From: Quillaja saponaria
Taxonomy: Eukaryota; Streptophyta; Magnoliopsida; Fabales; Quillajaceae
DNA: 64,000 nt
Direction of reading: 5' to 3'
Assembly (NCBI GenBank): GCA_029379385.1
Contig: CM055614.1
Location: forward strand, 992,001 to 1,056,000
Under the pieces are notes generated by a model. The model made no database searches, was not told the origin of the DNA, and saw nothing but the letters and a program-made list of their open reading frames with translations. Below, piece by piece: positions 48,234-59,857 of the stretch. Positions within the stretch are counted from its first letter, which is position 1. Each line of letters starts with the position of its first letter. A program made the translations under genes and the position numbers.

Positions 48234-49376
48234 ATGGTTGAATCAATTGCTGCTACTTCTCTTCTTGGGCATCGACCTGTGTGTGGAGGAAATTTCATTA
48301 AGGATGGATCCTGCAAACGTAAATATTCGAGTAAGTGTTGGTTACCAGAAACAGACTTCGTTGGTAGAAGGGTTATGGCTTCTCCTCCTTTGCCTAGACT
48401 AAAGGCTGATGGGTTATCATCATCATCAATTAAGGCCCTAGCACTGGAGCTGACAAAGGAGGCATATTCATATAGAGAAGAGAGATTGCCGGAGGATTTT
48501 GATTATCAGATTAATATTGGTTATGATCGAAGACCTGGTTCGTGGCCACCAGAGAATAAAGCAGATAAACCTTCACTTCACAATCCCTTGCTTCGACAAG
48601 AAAGGATGGGATGTGGTTGGTTGGGGGCTATATTTGAGTGGGAAGGAGTTCTGGTTGAAGATAACCCTGATTTTGAGAAGCAAGCCTGGTTAGCCCTTTC
48701 TCAAGAAGAGGGAAAATCTCCACCCCCTGCTTTCATCCTTAGGAGGATAGAAGGGATGAAGAATGAGCAAGCAATATCTGAAGTTTTGTGCTGGTCCAGG
48801 GACCCATCACAATTAAGAAGAATGGCTGCTAGGAAGGAAGAAATTTACCAAGCACTGCAAGGTGGGATATATAGGCTTCGGGCTGGATCACGAGAGTTTG
48901 TGAATGTCTTGATGCATTATAAGATACCAATGGCGTTGGTTTCTACACGTCCCAGAAAAACACTTGAGACTGCAATAGGAACCATTGGCATTGAAGAATA
49001 TTTCAATGTCATTGTAGCTGCAGAGGATGTTCACAGGGGAAAGCCTGATCCAGAAATGTTCGTGTATGCAGCTCAGCTTCTAAACTTTATACCTGAGAGG
49101 TGCATTGTATTTGGTAACTCAAATCAAACAGTGGAGGCGGCACACGATGCTCAAATGAAGTGTGTGGCTGTTGCCAGCAAGCATCCTGTTTATGAGCTTG
49201 GGGCTGCAGACTTGGTGGTGAGGCGCCTAGATGAGCTTTCAGTGGTTGATTTGAAGAATCTGGCTGATATCGAGTTATCTGAATTTGGATCTGGAGAGCC
49301 AGAGCTGGAGCTGGAGGAGGAAGATGATGACCCATCTTCGTCAACACTGACAGGAGTGGACGATAGTTTCTGGTAA
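48234..49376 (+). CDS. PYRP2: HAD-family phosphatase, PYRP2 type (riboflavin pathway)
   Basis: A single coding exon encodes 380 residues starting MVESIAATSLLGHRP; the ATG at 48234 follows an acceptor AG at about 48219. The first 50 residues are Ser/Lys/Arg-rich and fit a plastid transit peptide. The HAD domain runs from about residue 128 to 350: GAIFEWEGVLVED, cap helices with ILRRIEGMKNEQAI, VSTRPRKTLE (motif II), RGKPDPEMFVYAAQ (motif III Lys) and CIVFGNSNQTVEAAHDAQMK (motif IV). The tail is acidic. Arabidopsis At4g11570 (PYRP2) is described as a 5-amino-6-(5-phospho-D-ribitylamino)uracil phosphatase. In this protein motif I has Glu135 and Glu137 instead of Asp-x-Asp, and motif IV lacks the usual acidic pair. 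Confidence 0.88.
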   Translation: MVESIAATSLLGHRPVCGGNFIKDGSCKRKYSSKCWLPETDFVGRRVMASPPLPRLKADGLSSSSIKALALELTKEAYSYREERLPEDFDYQINIGYDRRPGSWPPENKADKPSLHNPLLRQERMGCGWLGAIFEWEGVLVEDNPDFEKQAWLALSQEEGKSPPPAFILRRIEGMKNEQAISEVLCWSRDPSQLRRMAARKEEIYQALQGGIYRLRAGSREFVNVLMHYKIPMALVSTRPRKTLETAIGTIGIEEYFNVIVAAEDVHRGKPDPEMFVYAAQLLNFIPERCIVFGNSNQTVEAAHDAQMKCVAVASKHPVYELGAADLVVRRLDELSVVDLKNLADIELSEFGSGEPELELEEEDDDPSSSTLTGVDDSFW

Positions 49377-51936
49377 CCCTATTTAATGTACAGTTCATTG
49401 ATCTTCATCTGATTCTTGATGTCATAGATTAGGCACTTATGTATATGAAAAAAAGGGAAAAAAATATATGAAAAAGCCTTAAGCAAGAAGGTCAAGGCGG
49501 TCTCCATTGGGCTATCTTGTTATCATCTACTCATCTGTATATTTCATGTACTTTATAGTTTATACACGTTTAGAACTTTCATGACTTATTTGGTGTTTCT
49601 TTATCTGCATTCAACTTTTGGATTGACAACTGCTCATAAACAGAAAATATAAGGAGGAATACAAACAGTTTGAGGCATGGTGTGTGGGTTGCTGGCAGCA
49701 TTATATCTAACTTAAAATTCGTTTAGAAAGCAATAGTTTTTATACCTCAGCCTCACAGCCACAAGGGGCCAAGAGTCATTAGCAGAGTAGAAATAGAATC
49801 TAATCTTTATTATGGTAACATGGTAAGCTTAACGTAGATAACATTGCGTTTACTCCCAAAAGGTATGGCACTGAGCCACTGACATTGAATGACTGAACCA
49901 TAAAGGCGCCAATATCCGAACTCCAAAGCCAAATTTGTATTCGAAGTGGTAAATTGATTGTTTAAGCTGATCCTCTAGGTTTCTCTACCCATCGAGACTA
50001 CATGCCAGATACAGCTTTCCGGTTCTTCCTCTGACAGTGGTTCCTGTCTACTCTTGGCTGAGCCACCATCTCCTGTAGACTTAATCCACGCCTCTTCCGC
50101 TTAGTTACACATGGCATTCAATTGTTGGCATAACATGTCCCTGGACCATTGGAATCTGATGGTTTCAATAGCTGTCCCAAGACGGTGGTTTATCTTTTTA
50201 AGGTACAGTTTTAGATGTTTGTGTCGATGATGTTGGGGGAGAAGCTGTTCTGTGCACTATTGACATGTTCCTCGTACAGGAGGTTGATGATGACAAACAC
50301 CGGGATATCCAAGTTGGGTATTGATTCTTGCTGTATGTGCATGTACGATTCAATTCATTTTTGTTTCTTGTACTGCCATATTGCTTTTACATTGTTCAAA
50401 GTATAAGAATGCCTTATGATTTAGGCTAACATTTTGATAGATCAGGAAATAAGATCAAATTCTCATTATGCAAGCCATTTTTATTTATACTTAGAGGATT
50501 TTTTAAACTTCTTGGTCTAGTAAAATTTGACAATAAGTAATCTGTAAGGATGGGATGATATTGTTAGAGTGGTTTTGCTTGTATATCCAATTTTATCTTC
50601 TTTTCTTTGCTTATCAAACTATGACAAGAACAGGGAAGTATAACAAACTGCCTGATAGGAACTGGGAAAGTTTTACTTTTACTTTCACCAACTAGATTGG
50701 ATGATTTAAAACTGACTTCCCAAAGCTCTATTGAAGTTCTTCACAAAGCATTGCTCGTTAAGGGAATAAGGTCCTTTTGTTGTTGAAACCAGTGGCTGCC
50801 ATCAGACTTCTGAGTTGATATTAACAATTGTCATTTACCTACTCCCTGATTATGTCGGGCATGCAAATCTAGGATTTCATTCTTAATCCCTCTTAGAGTT
50901 AGAGGGAGTATCACATTGCTGAGGTTACGCAAGCTTATTATTGTAACTGTAAGTGCCACATCAACTAACATTTAATCCCTTTTGATGCTACAGGTAATCT
51001 AATGTGCCATCCTAATGGAGTTTTTCTCCCCAAGGACAGTAGTTATTTGCAACACATTGTATATGACATCAATACCTGATTACTACCACATCTGACAAGT
51101 TGTTTGTAGAACTTTTAGTACAATAGGGAGCTTTTTCCTTGCTGCTATAAGCTTCTAAATGGAATGCTGTACTTTTTTATTTTTCCTTTGCATTTCTTTT
51201 AATGCCTTTAATGCTTAGTGATGCACGATGGAAGTAGGTGAACTTAAAACTCTAAATAACAGAAGAGAGAACCCTTTTGAGAAAATAGCTCGGTCACAAG
51301 TCGTAGAAAAAGAAAAGTGGCCAGTAGTTGAAGATTATCCCCTTTTAAGAAGTAGATTATAATTTGGCCTGATGCTTTCTTTTGTCTATATCTTTCCACT
51401 TTCCCAGTTGTTCAGGTTCAAGTTGTGCATAATTTCTTTCTTTACCAGATGATATGGTTTATAATAGACTGTCATATATTATTAGACTGCTTATTTTGGT
51501 ATTTAACATTTATATGTTCTCATTTAGGATGCAACCTACAATTTACCACTGGTTGTGGTTGAACATATGCACGAAGTGTTTGTCATATCACCAAATGCAA
51601 CTATAATTAGTTTGAGCTTATCAATGGAATATGATTCCTAAGATAAGGGAAGATCTGCGTCTTTTGTTTTCTGTCACCAAATTAGTTATTCATTAAGCAT
51701 AATAGTTATTCTTAAACAGGAGCTAGGACTTAGGATACACCAGACTGATAATGCCATGCCAGTTAGGCTTTTATATATGACATGCTTATTTTATTTAGTA
51801 GATATCCTCCTCCAGCGCTCCTAGTTCTGCAAAAGATGAAGAAAGATTAGATGTACAGTTGTAAAAGCAGAGTGCATGATGGAATATAAATAAATTTACT
51901 ATCCTTGCCTTTTGATCAGCAGCCAGTAGATGATAT
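49377..51936. other. Intergenic, no gene recognised
   Basis: About 2.5 kb between the convergent PYRP2-like and repeat-protein genes. The first 200 bases are PYRP2 3' UTR. Short frames such as those around 50215-50406 have no recognisable domain and look like chance. Confidence 0.5.
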
Positions 51937-52455
51937 TCAGTCACTGTCGCTGTCGCTGCAGCTTCTGTTACCATTCCTGCTCAGATTGCCCGTATTCCTC
52001 TCCTTCTTGTGTCCATAAGTATTGATTTTCCTTTCAGATTTTCCATGGCAGACTGTGCCATGAGTTGTGTGTTGCCCCTTGTGGCCATGGCTGTGAGATT
52101 GGCTGTGGCCCAATGCATAGTCGCCATAGGATTGGTTCCCATAGGGAGTTGGAGTAGTGTGGTCAGGGTAATAGGTTTGGCCCAGTGCATGGTTACCATA
52201 GGATTGGTCCACATAGGGAGTCTGAGTAGTGTCAGGGTAGTAGGTCTGGGTTTGGCTATAGTAAGTCTGGGTTTTGGTTATGGTGTTTTCAGGTTGGTGG
52301 CCATAGGTTTGGCCGTAGCTGTGAGGCTGGCTGTTGGCCTGGTGTCCAAGGTTTCCTTTGAATACCACGTCAGCTAACAAATGACCCAAGGAGTTGTCGT
52401 GGGGTTTTGTCTGGCAGTACTCATTGGCAGGTTTGTAGCATTGCAATGAGGCCAT
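51937..52455 (-). CDS. Small disordered His/Tyr/Gln-rich repeat protein
   Basis: This intronless gene encodes 172 residues starting MASLQCYKPANEYCQTKPHD. I do not recognise a named family with confidence. The N-terminal 40 residues (NSLGHLLADVVFKGN) look conserved. Residues 41-70 are Gln/Tyr/Ser-rich. Two repeats of about 23 residues follow, at 71-93 and 94-117, each of the form TYYPDxT..TPYxxQSYGxxALG. Then comes a His/Ser/Gly-rich stretch (HSQSHSHGHKGQH), a basic stretch (KKERNTGNLSRNGNR) and an SDSDSD acidic end. There are no membrane segments or signal peptide. Composition is dehydrin-like in being hydrophilic and disordered, but K-segments are absent. The His-rich part could bind metal, which is only inference. 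A clear TATA box supports a real gene. Confidence 0.75.
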   Translation of the reverse strand: MASLQCYKPANEYCQTKPHDNSLGHLLADVVFKGNLGHQANSQPHSYGQTYGHQPENTITKTQTYYSQTQTYYPDTTQTPYVDQSYGNHALGQTYYPDHTTPTPYGNQSYGDYALGHSQSHSHGHKGQHTTHGTVCHGKSERKINTYGHKKERNTGNLSRNGNRSCSDSDSD

Positions 52456-54704
52456 GGCAACTGAAGCAGGGAGTTTCGGTGGGAGATGTCTAGGACTTGC
52501 TTATAATTGTAGTTTGTTTGGTGCTGGGAGGTTGTGCATGATCTCTTATATAGTGTCATGGAGGAGGGTGGGGGTTCCATCTCTCCTACTCTAGTGGGAA
52601 TCATCTTTTTCTTTATAATGCCCTTTGAACCTGCTTTTCTGATGGAGATGTGTTTTTTTATAGTAGACGGTAATACTGAAGCCAAGTTGAAATATTTAAA
52701 ATCAAAACGAATTTGTTCTTTGAGCATTGAGAAATACAAAGATGGCCATGGTATCAATTGCTGTGCCACAGCCCATAATGAATAGGAATACTATAATAGG
52801 ACAAGAATACAATACAATTATCCTTTCCATCTACATTATATAAAAATCATAAAAGATAAAGAATAAAATGTTTGCAGTCAATCACTTCACCGATGGACCG
52901 ACCTTGACGGTTTGTCGTTGTCCACGGCAATCAAGAACTGAATTTTGGGTGTCAGTGTATTCAATTCTTCTACACTTAAAAACGACGGTCCTTGATAAAT
53001 CGTTTTATTCCTCAAATCCGTGTAATCTGAAGTTTGCGCAACACTAGGTAAGCTTGCCTTATTTTGACTAAACTGACGTGTCATTAGCTGGACACGTGGA
53101 GCATAACCAAGAATACGGTGCCGCTGTATATAATAAACTCAGCAGCCAGCACCAAAATCCTTTTGCTATATATTTAAGGTAATGCCCAACGAAGTATATC
53201 TACTCAAAATCCAAAACAAAAATCAACTTCCATTCCTTTCTCCCTATTTCTTTTCCATCTTTGTAAAGGAAGTGGAATTCCAACATAAATATAGGCCAAA
53301 GGGAAATCCAATATCCCCTGCATTTCTTAACTGATTGCCTAACTGGTAAACTTTATTATTTTTTTCCATTATGTATAGCTTACACTTTTCTTTTTCTTTT
53401 TAGAAGTTCATCCTCTCATTACACATATATACATTCAATTAGACATTCATAAATGTTTATATTCATGATCATGCTCACTTCCTATTCATGCATATATATA
53501 ATTTGTTATAAAGATTAATAACTAATAAAAAAAAGAGAGAGCTGTGCTAGTTAGAGATTTTGTATTCATGCATATGTAACTTGGTAAAAATACTAATAAT
53601 TAAATTCTTTGGTACCTTATCTAATTATAAATTGGTTTGGTAGTCAAGACCTTTTATTGATTTTATTGTGTTTTTAAAATTGAATTTATTTAAAAATTTT
53701 AAGAGATTGTTTTTATAATTAGTCAAAATATGCACATGTTTCTAAGTTTTTTATTTTACTACATATAATTGTTTGAAAATATCTTATTATAGAGTAATTA
53801 AAATAAACTTCCGTTACAAAAGGCCAATTCATGAGACCTTAAGAATTATATTTGTCTTAATTATGCTTATTTTTATTTCTCTTTACATAACTTTTTAAAA
53901 TTTAAATAGTTAATACCAATACCAGTGTAACACTTACAAAAGAGAAAAAGTGCTAGATGGATATTAACAAAATTACAAGTTTACGAACCAGCTTATCTTT
54001 ACAAAAAGATTGAATGAATTTTTATTTTCTTTTTTGTTACTAGAATAAACAATTAAATGCAAAGTTTTTTATTTTTTTATTTAAAAATTTTAAATTTATT
54101 AGAGGGCAAAAAAAAAAAAAAAAAAAAAAAACCTATGTGAGATTGACACTTTTGAGACAAGGGGGTTATCCTTATTTAACTCAGTTGTCCGTTATAGGTT
54201 GTTTCTTTACCGCGTCCAGCTATTGGGTTTAAGTCCTGTGACCTGTCCCGTCTTGGAAATCCAAGATTGAGATCGAGTCTCAAACTTCTCAGATTATATT
54301 AGGGTTTGATGGAAGATTTTGTTAGGGTTCGATAGAATGATTTTATTTGGATTTGATAGGAGGATTTTAATTAGGGTTCGGTTGAAGGAAAGGAAAAAGG
54401 AAAGGGGTTTGAAAGGCGGGAAAATAATTTCTGTAACGTCCATAAATGGGAGGTTGATGATGGGATTTCAAAGAATTCTGAGAGCTGCTTGTCCCTTGCT
54501 TGGAAGTTGTAAGTTTGATTGCTGGGATATCAAAAGAATGGAAACTCATGAGCAAGAATATCAATTTATGAGAGTTCCATTTCCTGGGTCTGATTTTTTG
54601 CTGGTTGCATCTAATACAAGTAATCCTCTAGTAATATTTAATTGTTAAAAATTATTTTTGGAGTTGAAATGTTTCCTAAGAGGAGTGTTCTTCAGTGTGG
54701 TGCC
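52456..54704. other. Intergenic and leader of glutamate-cysteine ligase copy 1
   Basis: The repeat-protein promoter lies at left. 52900-54100 is A/T-rich with no gene seen. An A-run of about 22 bases lies near 54110-54131. 54300-54695 is probably 5' UTR and intron of GCL copy 1, ending at the acceptor TTCTTCAG (54695). Confidence 0.45.
52546..52552 (-). promoter_or_regulatory. TATA box of the repeat-protein gene
   Basis: TATATAA on the minus strand, about 90 bases before the ATG of the 172-residue gene, at the usual distance for a short leader. Confidence 0.65.
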
Positions 54705-57700
54705 ATGGCGCTCTTTTCCCAGACATTGAAGTCAGAATGCGTAGCTATTGGTATGGCAAATTATATGGACTCGTCCAGAGTGAAGGAGACCAAAGTTGGA
54801 TGCTCTTCCTTATCTTGCAACTTGGGCAAAAATCAGTTTTTGCACACAGATAGGGCAGGAATGCGATACAAACGAGGGCATGGAGTGATTGTTGCAACCG
54901 GACCTGCCTCAGAGGCTGCTGTTCTTGCTACAAAACCATTGACAAAGGAAGATCTAGTAGACTACCTCGCATCAGGTTGCAAGCCAAAGGAAAAATGGAG
55001 GTGATATTACCCTTTAGCTCTTCCTTTTACTTGATTTTATTGGTACGTTAAAATGAACAGTATTTGGTCTGTCCAGTTTAGTTAAAAAATTAGTGCTATT
55101 TTAAGTCACTTATTCAGCTTTGGCTGTTTCATCTATGGACTTTAAATATCCACACAAGAATTTATCTCTGTTTCTTTTTTATGCAAATTTTCCCTTCTGA
55201 AAAGACATATACTTGGTGTTTGCAGGATAGGCACAGAACATGAGAAGTTTGGTTTTGAGCTTGGAACTTTACGTCCCATTAATTATAAGCAAATAGAAAA
55301 CTTGCTTTATGGCATTGCTGAGAGATTTGATTGGGATAAGATAATCGAAGGGAAGTACATTATAGGACTCAAAAAGGTGAACAATATCTTTCATAATCAT
55401 CTGATCAGATTCCATCGACTTTCTTTGATAGGCTCAGATTAGATGATGTCTATATTTGGTCATGGACCTTAATGATTGACAATTCAGTATGAAAAGTAAT
55501 GATACATTCCAATTCTGTGTCTCTTAGATGCATCTTTATTTAAGTAACTATTTTTAATATTAATGCTTCAAAAAATTTCGCTCCAGGGCAAGCAAAGCAT
55601 ATCATTGGAGCCTGGTGGTCAAATTGAGCTCAGTGGAACACCTCTTAAAACTTTGCATCAAACTTGTGACGAGGTGAATTCGCACCTTTATCAGGTCAGT
55701 ACATGTTATTTTTCTATCTTTCCTTAGCATGAATCTCCAAGATTGTTCACGTGACTAGCTGGAAATGATAAGGTATTGCTGTGACTGTTGAGAATGTACT
55801 ATAATTTGGTATATGTCTAGGACTGCAAGATCTCTATCTTCTTTGTAGATGCACGTAATTCCAGTGAGATTGAATGAATAGATAACACCATATATGTTCC
55901 ATAAGTGAGTGACTGTCTTCTTATGTTGTTTGACAGGCTAAAACTGTGGCAGAAGACACTGGGATTGGATTCTTGGGAATTGGTTTTCAGCCCAAATGGA
56001 GACTTAAAGACATACCTCAGGTGCCCAAGGTAACCTTTAACTACACTCAATCATTTAAACTATAGTATGGATATACAGAGTTCCTCAATTTGCTAAAAGG
56101 AAAATAAGTTGGATTGGGTGTGTGCTCAGATAGTAAGTCATAGCCATATAACAGATTCTCAAGATGTGTCGTAGATTTGTATGCTGTATTTTAGCTCGAT
56201 GATAGACTCAGGCCATTTTGAGTCAGGATTTACTACCCAAAGACCAAAGTCCTACAGATACCAACATACAGAGTTAGTTAGGCTGTGGCATGATCTAATT
56301 TCATTCCTATGAGGGTTGTTTACTTTCATGGCCATGGACTTATACCTAAAGTGAATAACTCTATGTTCTGTTATAGTTGACTTTTTCACTCATAACTAAT
56401 ATCTCTTTTTGGCTGTGAAGTTTGATGACAATATCTGTATATTTTTTCCCCTGACAAGCACCCAGCCTCAACTTTTGCATGTCGCATACTGTTTTTACAC
56501 ACTTCAATTGCTTGGAAATTGACAGTATTAAATTGATCCAGGTGCGTTATGATGTCATCCAAAATTACTTTCATAAGTTTGGGTTACCTGGAAAGGAGTC
56601 ATTGGTTATGACATGCTCTGTTCAGGTAAGATGAATTTTGCACTCCGGGCTATGTATGGCCAAAAAAGCCAGGCTAACTTTTTTTTGGTCTAGTCTTTCT
56701 TTCTTATTCATCCAGTCAAATACAGTTCTTTTAGCTTTAAACCAATACCTTTTTCTTTTTATCGAAAGTATCAATATAAAAATAATCTGTTTATAGGTCA
56801 ACCTGGACTTCAGTTCTGAAGCTGACATGGTCAGGAAAATGCGTGCTAGTCTTGCTTTGCAGCCTGTGAGAAACTCTGGCCCATTCTAGTGTCACAGAAA
56901 ATTTTCTGATTTATTTGTATCTAACTAGTGTGACAATTAAATCAGTTAGCTACAGCCTTATTTGCAAATTCGCCTTTCAGTGGAGGAGGCCCAAATGGTT
57001 ACCTCAGCATAAGAAGGTTTCTATTTTCAGTCAGTCATTTCCCACATATTTACATATTTACATATTTAATGCCCATGTTGTATCAAACTCAAATTTGCCT
57101 TTGTTCCTGTTTGAACAGCCAAAAGGTGGATGAGGTGGACAAAAGTCGCACTGGCATGATCCCCTTTGTTTTTGATGACTCTTTTGGGTGTGTTTCTTTT
57201 TCTATTCACGAAAAAGATTTATTCTACATAATGTTTTTTTTTTTTTTTTTTTGGTCTAGTAAGAAGTTTGGTTAAACATTGCTTTGATTGCTGCCTTGTT
57301 TCCGAGTAGATGGACCTTTTGATTGCATTTGTTTCTCTGATTTTAGCTCAATTTATTATACTTGTAAAGTAATTTCTTCTTCGAAAGCTGGAACTTTAGA
57401 AATGTTAGAAAACATAGTTGTTAGAGAATGTTGCGGTTGCCTCGTAGCTCAGTAGGGATTCTGGTGTTGGATTATTCAGTTGAATTAATAGAAGTTTACC
57501 TTTGATTCAGAGAAAATTGATGATACTGTAACTATTATAAGATACAGCAGAAAGTTTTCAGTTCTCATACAAGAATTAAGCCGTATATGTGGACTGTGGG
57601 CCAAAAAGCAAGGCCTCTTATGTGACTTTTATTCTGCAAATTAGTATGTGCTCTGTACAAAAATGAAGCTTTTGATTTTTTCTTCGTTCATCTATGAGAG

Positions 57701-59857
57701 AAAAGTTATATCGAATTTTGCGTATATAGCTTCTTACTCAACTGTTATATTTCCACCAGTAGAGTTTTCCATGTTTCTCGAGTTGATTTAAACCATCTTT
57801 CTTTTTTCCTTCTATATTCAGGTTTGAGAAGTATGTTGATTATGCTCTTGATGTTCCAATGATATTCGTCTACCGGAAAAATAAGTATATTGACTGTGGC
57901 GGAATGTCATTCCGGGTTTCCTTCTTTCCTTAATAGTCTAAATTTCAAGTTATCTGTTCTTTTTCTTTATTATCTGTTCACCATGATCTGCTGTCCTTGT
58001 GCAGCTCTTTACATCTCGAGTTATCTTCATTAATTGATGAGTTGTTCAACTTGATGTATTATTTTGCAGGATTTCATGGTGGGTAAACTGTCTGCCATTC
58101 CAGGCGAGCTTCCAACACTGAACGACTGGGAAAATCATTTGACTACGATATTCCCTGAGGTTGATTCTAAACAGCTGTAATCTTCATTCATGAATTTCAT
58201 TCCATTATCGCTTTTCCTAGACTAAGGAAAATTAACATTATTCTTTGTTCAGGTCAGGCTAAAGAGGTACATGGAACTGAGGGGCGCAGATGGAGGGCCT
58301 TTAAGAATGTTATGTGCCTTGCCAGCTTTTTGGGTAATTGACCTGTGCAAGCATTGCTTAATGATATAGTACTTATCTTGACAGAATAAACATTTTTGGC
58401 TTTAGCTCTATATAGCTCTATAAGAAACTTCTTATAATTGGAATTACAAATTCAAGGTTGTGAAACTTGTCAAGGCATGTGATGAAAGGCCTCCAAATTT
58501 CATATGCTGCTACAATTACTGAGACAATGATGAGATAAGATTGTCTCCTACATATTCAACATTAGATAGCTAGCAAAAAAATATTTTTTCTTTTCAATAC
58601 AGTGTTGGGCCAACAATAGAAGGGGGTGTGAGTTGTTTCCTCTCCCATCCTTTCATATGTCAATAGAATTTTCAGCTCACTTATAATCCCAATACTTCTA
58701 TTACTTTATATTCATATGGTATGCACATGGGTGGTGTTCTCTGGTCCAACATTTGCTTACTATGGTTCTCTTCGGCAGGTAGGTCTACTATATGATGAGG
58801 TATCACTACAGAATGTTCTGGATATGATTGAGGATTGGACCCCAGAAGAGAGAAAGGCGTTGAGGAAAAAGGTAATAAAATACCATAGGCAAGCAAATTC
58901 TGTTCAGGGTCGCTCCTTTGGGAAGAAGTTAATTAGTCATTTTCATTTTCTCAATTTAGTTTTTCCTTTTTCTAATTATTTTTCCTTGGGTGAATATGTG
59001 TGCATCAAAGTTTGGTGAAAGGATATAACATGTAACATGGCTAGGACAAAAAAAGCATTTTCCTTTTACACGCTGAAGTATAGTATGGTTAAATGTAATA
59101 AATCTACTAAACAAATGTAATGTTCTCCTGTTACTTACAACATTATCCGTATTTATAGTATTTTTCCTCTATGCAAAAGACAAACAGACTGAGCAATTCT
59201 AACGCAAGTTAAAGAGCAGATCTAATTTAAATGATTTATATCATCAGGTTCCTAAAGCAGGGTTGAGAACTCCATTTCGAGATGGATTATTGAGGCATGT
59301 TGCTGAAGATGTGTTGAAATGGGCAAAGGTAAGACATTTGACATTAAAGCTACTTGTTTTGCTTATTTGTTGTAGGTGACATAAATATATTATTTTGCAG
59401 GATGGCTTAGAAAGGAGACAATTAAATGAATCTGTTTTCCTAGATGCACTGACTGAAGTAGTTAGAACAGGTATTAAATCTGGAGCTTGTAATTGCAATC
59501 AAAAAATGAGAACGAACGTAGAGCTGGATTTCTTCAAATACATTTTTCTTCAGCTTCAAAATGTGTTTAGGCTCAAAAAACTAGGTAGAGCCCTGTTTTA
59601 CAAATTATTATGGTAAAGGGGCTGATTCTTCATTTGTACTTTTTTTTTTCTTATAAACCAACTGTGTTTTAGGTGAGAGAGTAACATGTGAAGAACATAT
59701 GCAAAATACAAGAACCTTCAAACTTGCATTTTCAATCTTTTTTTATTCTTCAAGCTTGTTTATGGCAGGTTTGACACCAGCTGACAGACTTCTGGAGATG
59801 TACCATGAAAACTGGGGACATAGTATTGATCCTGTCTTTAAGGAGCTCTGCTACTGA
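54705..59857 (+). CDS. Glutamate-cysteine ligase, tandem copy 1 (diverged)
   Basis: The family makes gamma-glutamylcysteine from glutamate, cysteine and ATP, the first step of glutathione synthesis, in plastids. Fifteen coding exons (first 54705-55000, last 59769-59857) join in frame to 512 residues. The N-terminal 80 or so residues are transit-peptide-like, followed by [81 protein letters not shown] and [17 protein letters not shown]1-type cysteines are present (LHQTC and MLCALPAFW). The CC2 pair is broken: YIDC is kept but its partner, 15 residues on, is Ala (GCC, 58094-58096, in GKLSAIPGE). Other unusual changes are [18 protein letters not shown] and GGPLRML. There is no frameshift or stop, so it looks expressed but divergent. 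Confidence 0.93.

Noticed and set aside
50215..50406. 63-codon Cys/Met-rich plus-strand frame
   Set aside because: It stands alone, with no promoter-like sequence, homology or splice partners that I can see.
52009..52377. Hydrophobic plus-strand frame resembling a membrane protein
   Set aside because: It is antisense to the Gln/Tyr/His repeats of the 172-residue gene. The Val/Gly/Leu pattern follows from the complement of those codons, and the TATA box supports the minus strand.
57436..57475. tRNA-like box A sequence (CTCGTAGCTCAGTAGGG)
   Set aside because: No matching acceptor stem, anticodon arm or B box follows. It lies inside a GCL intron.
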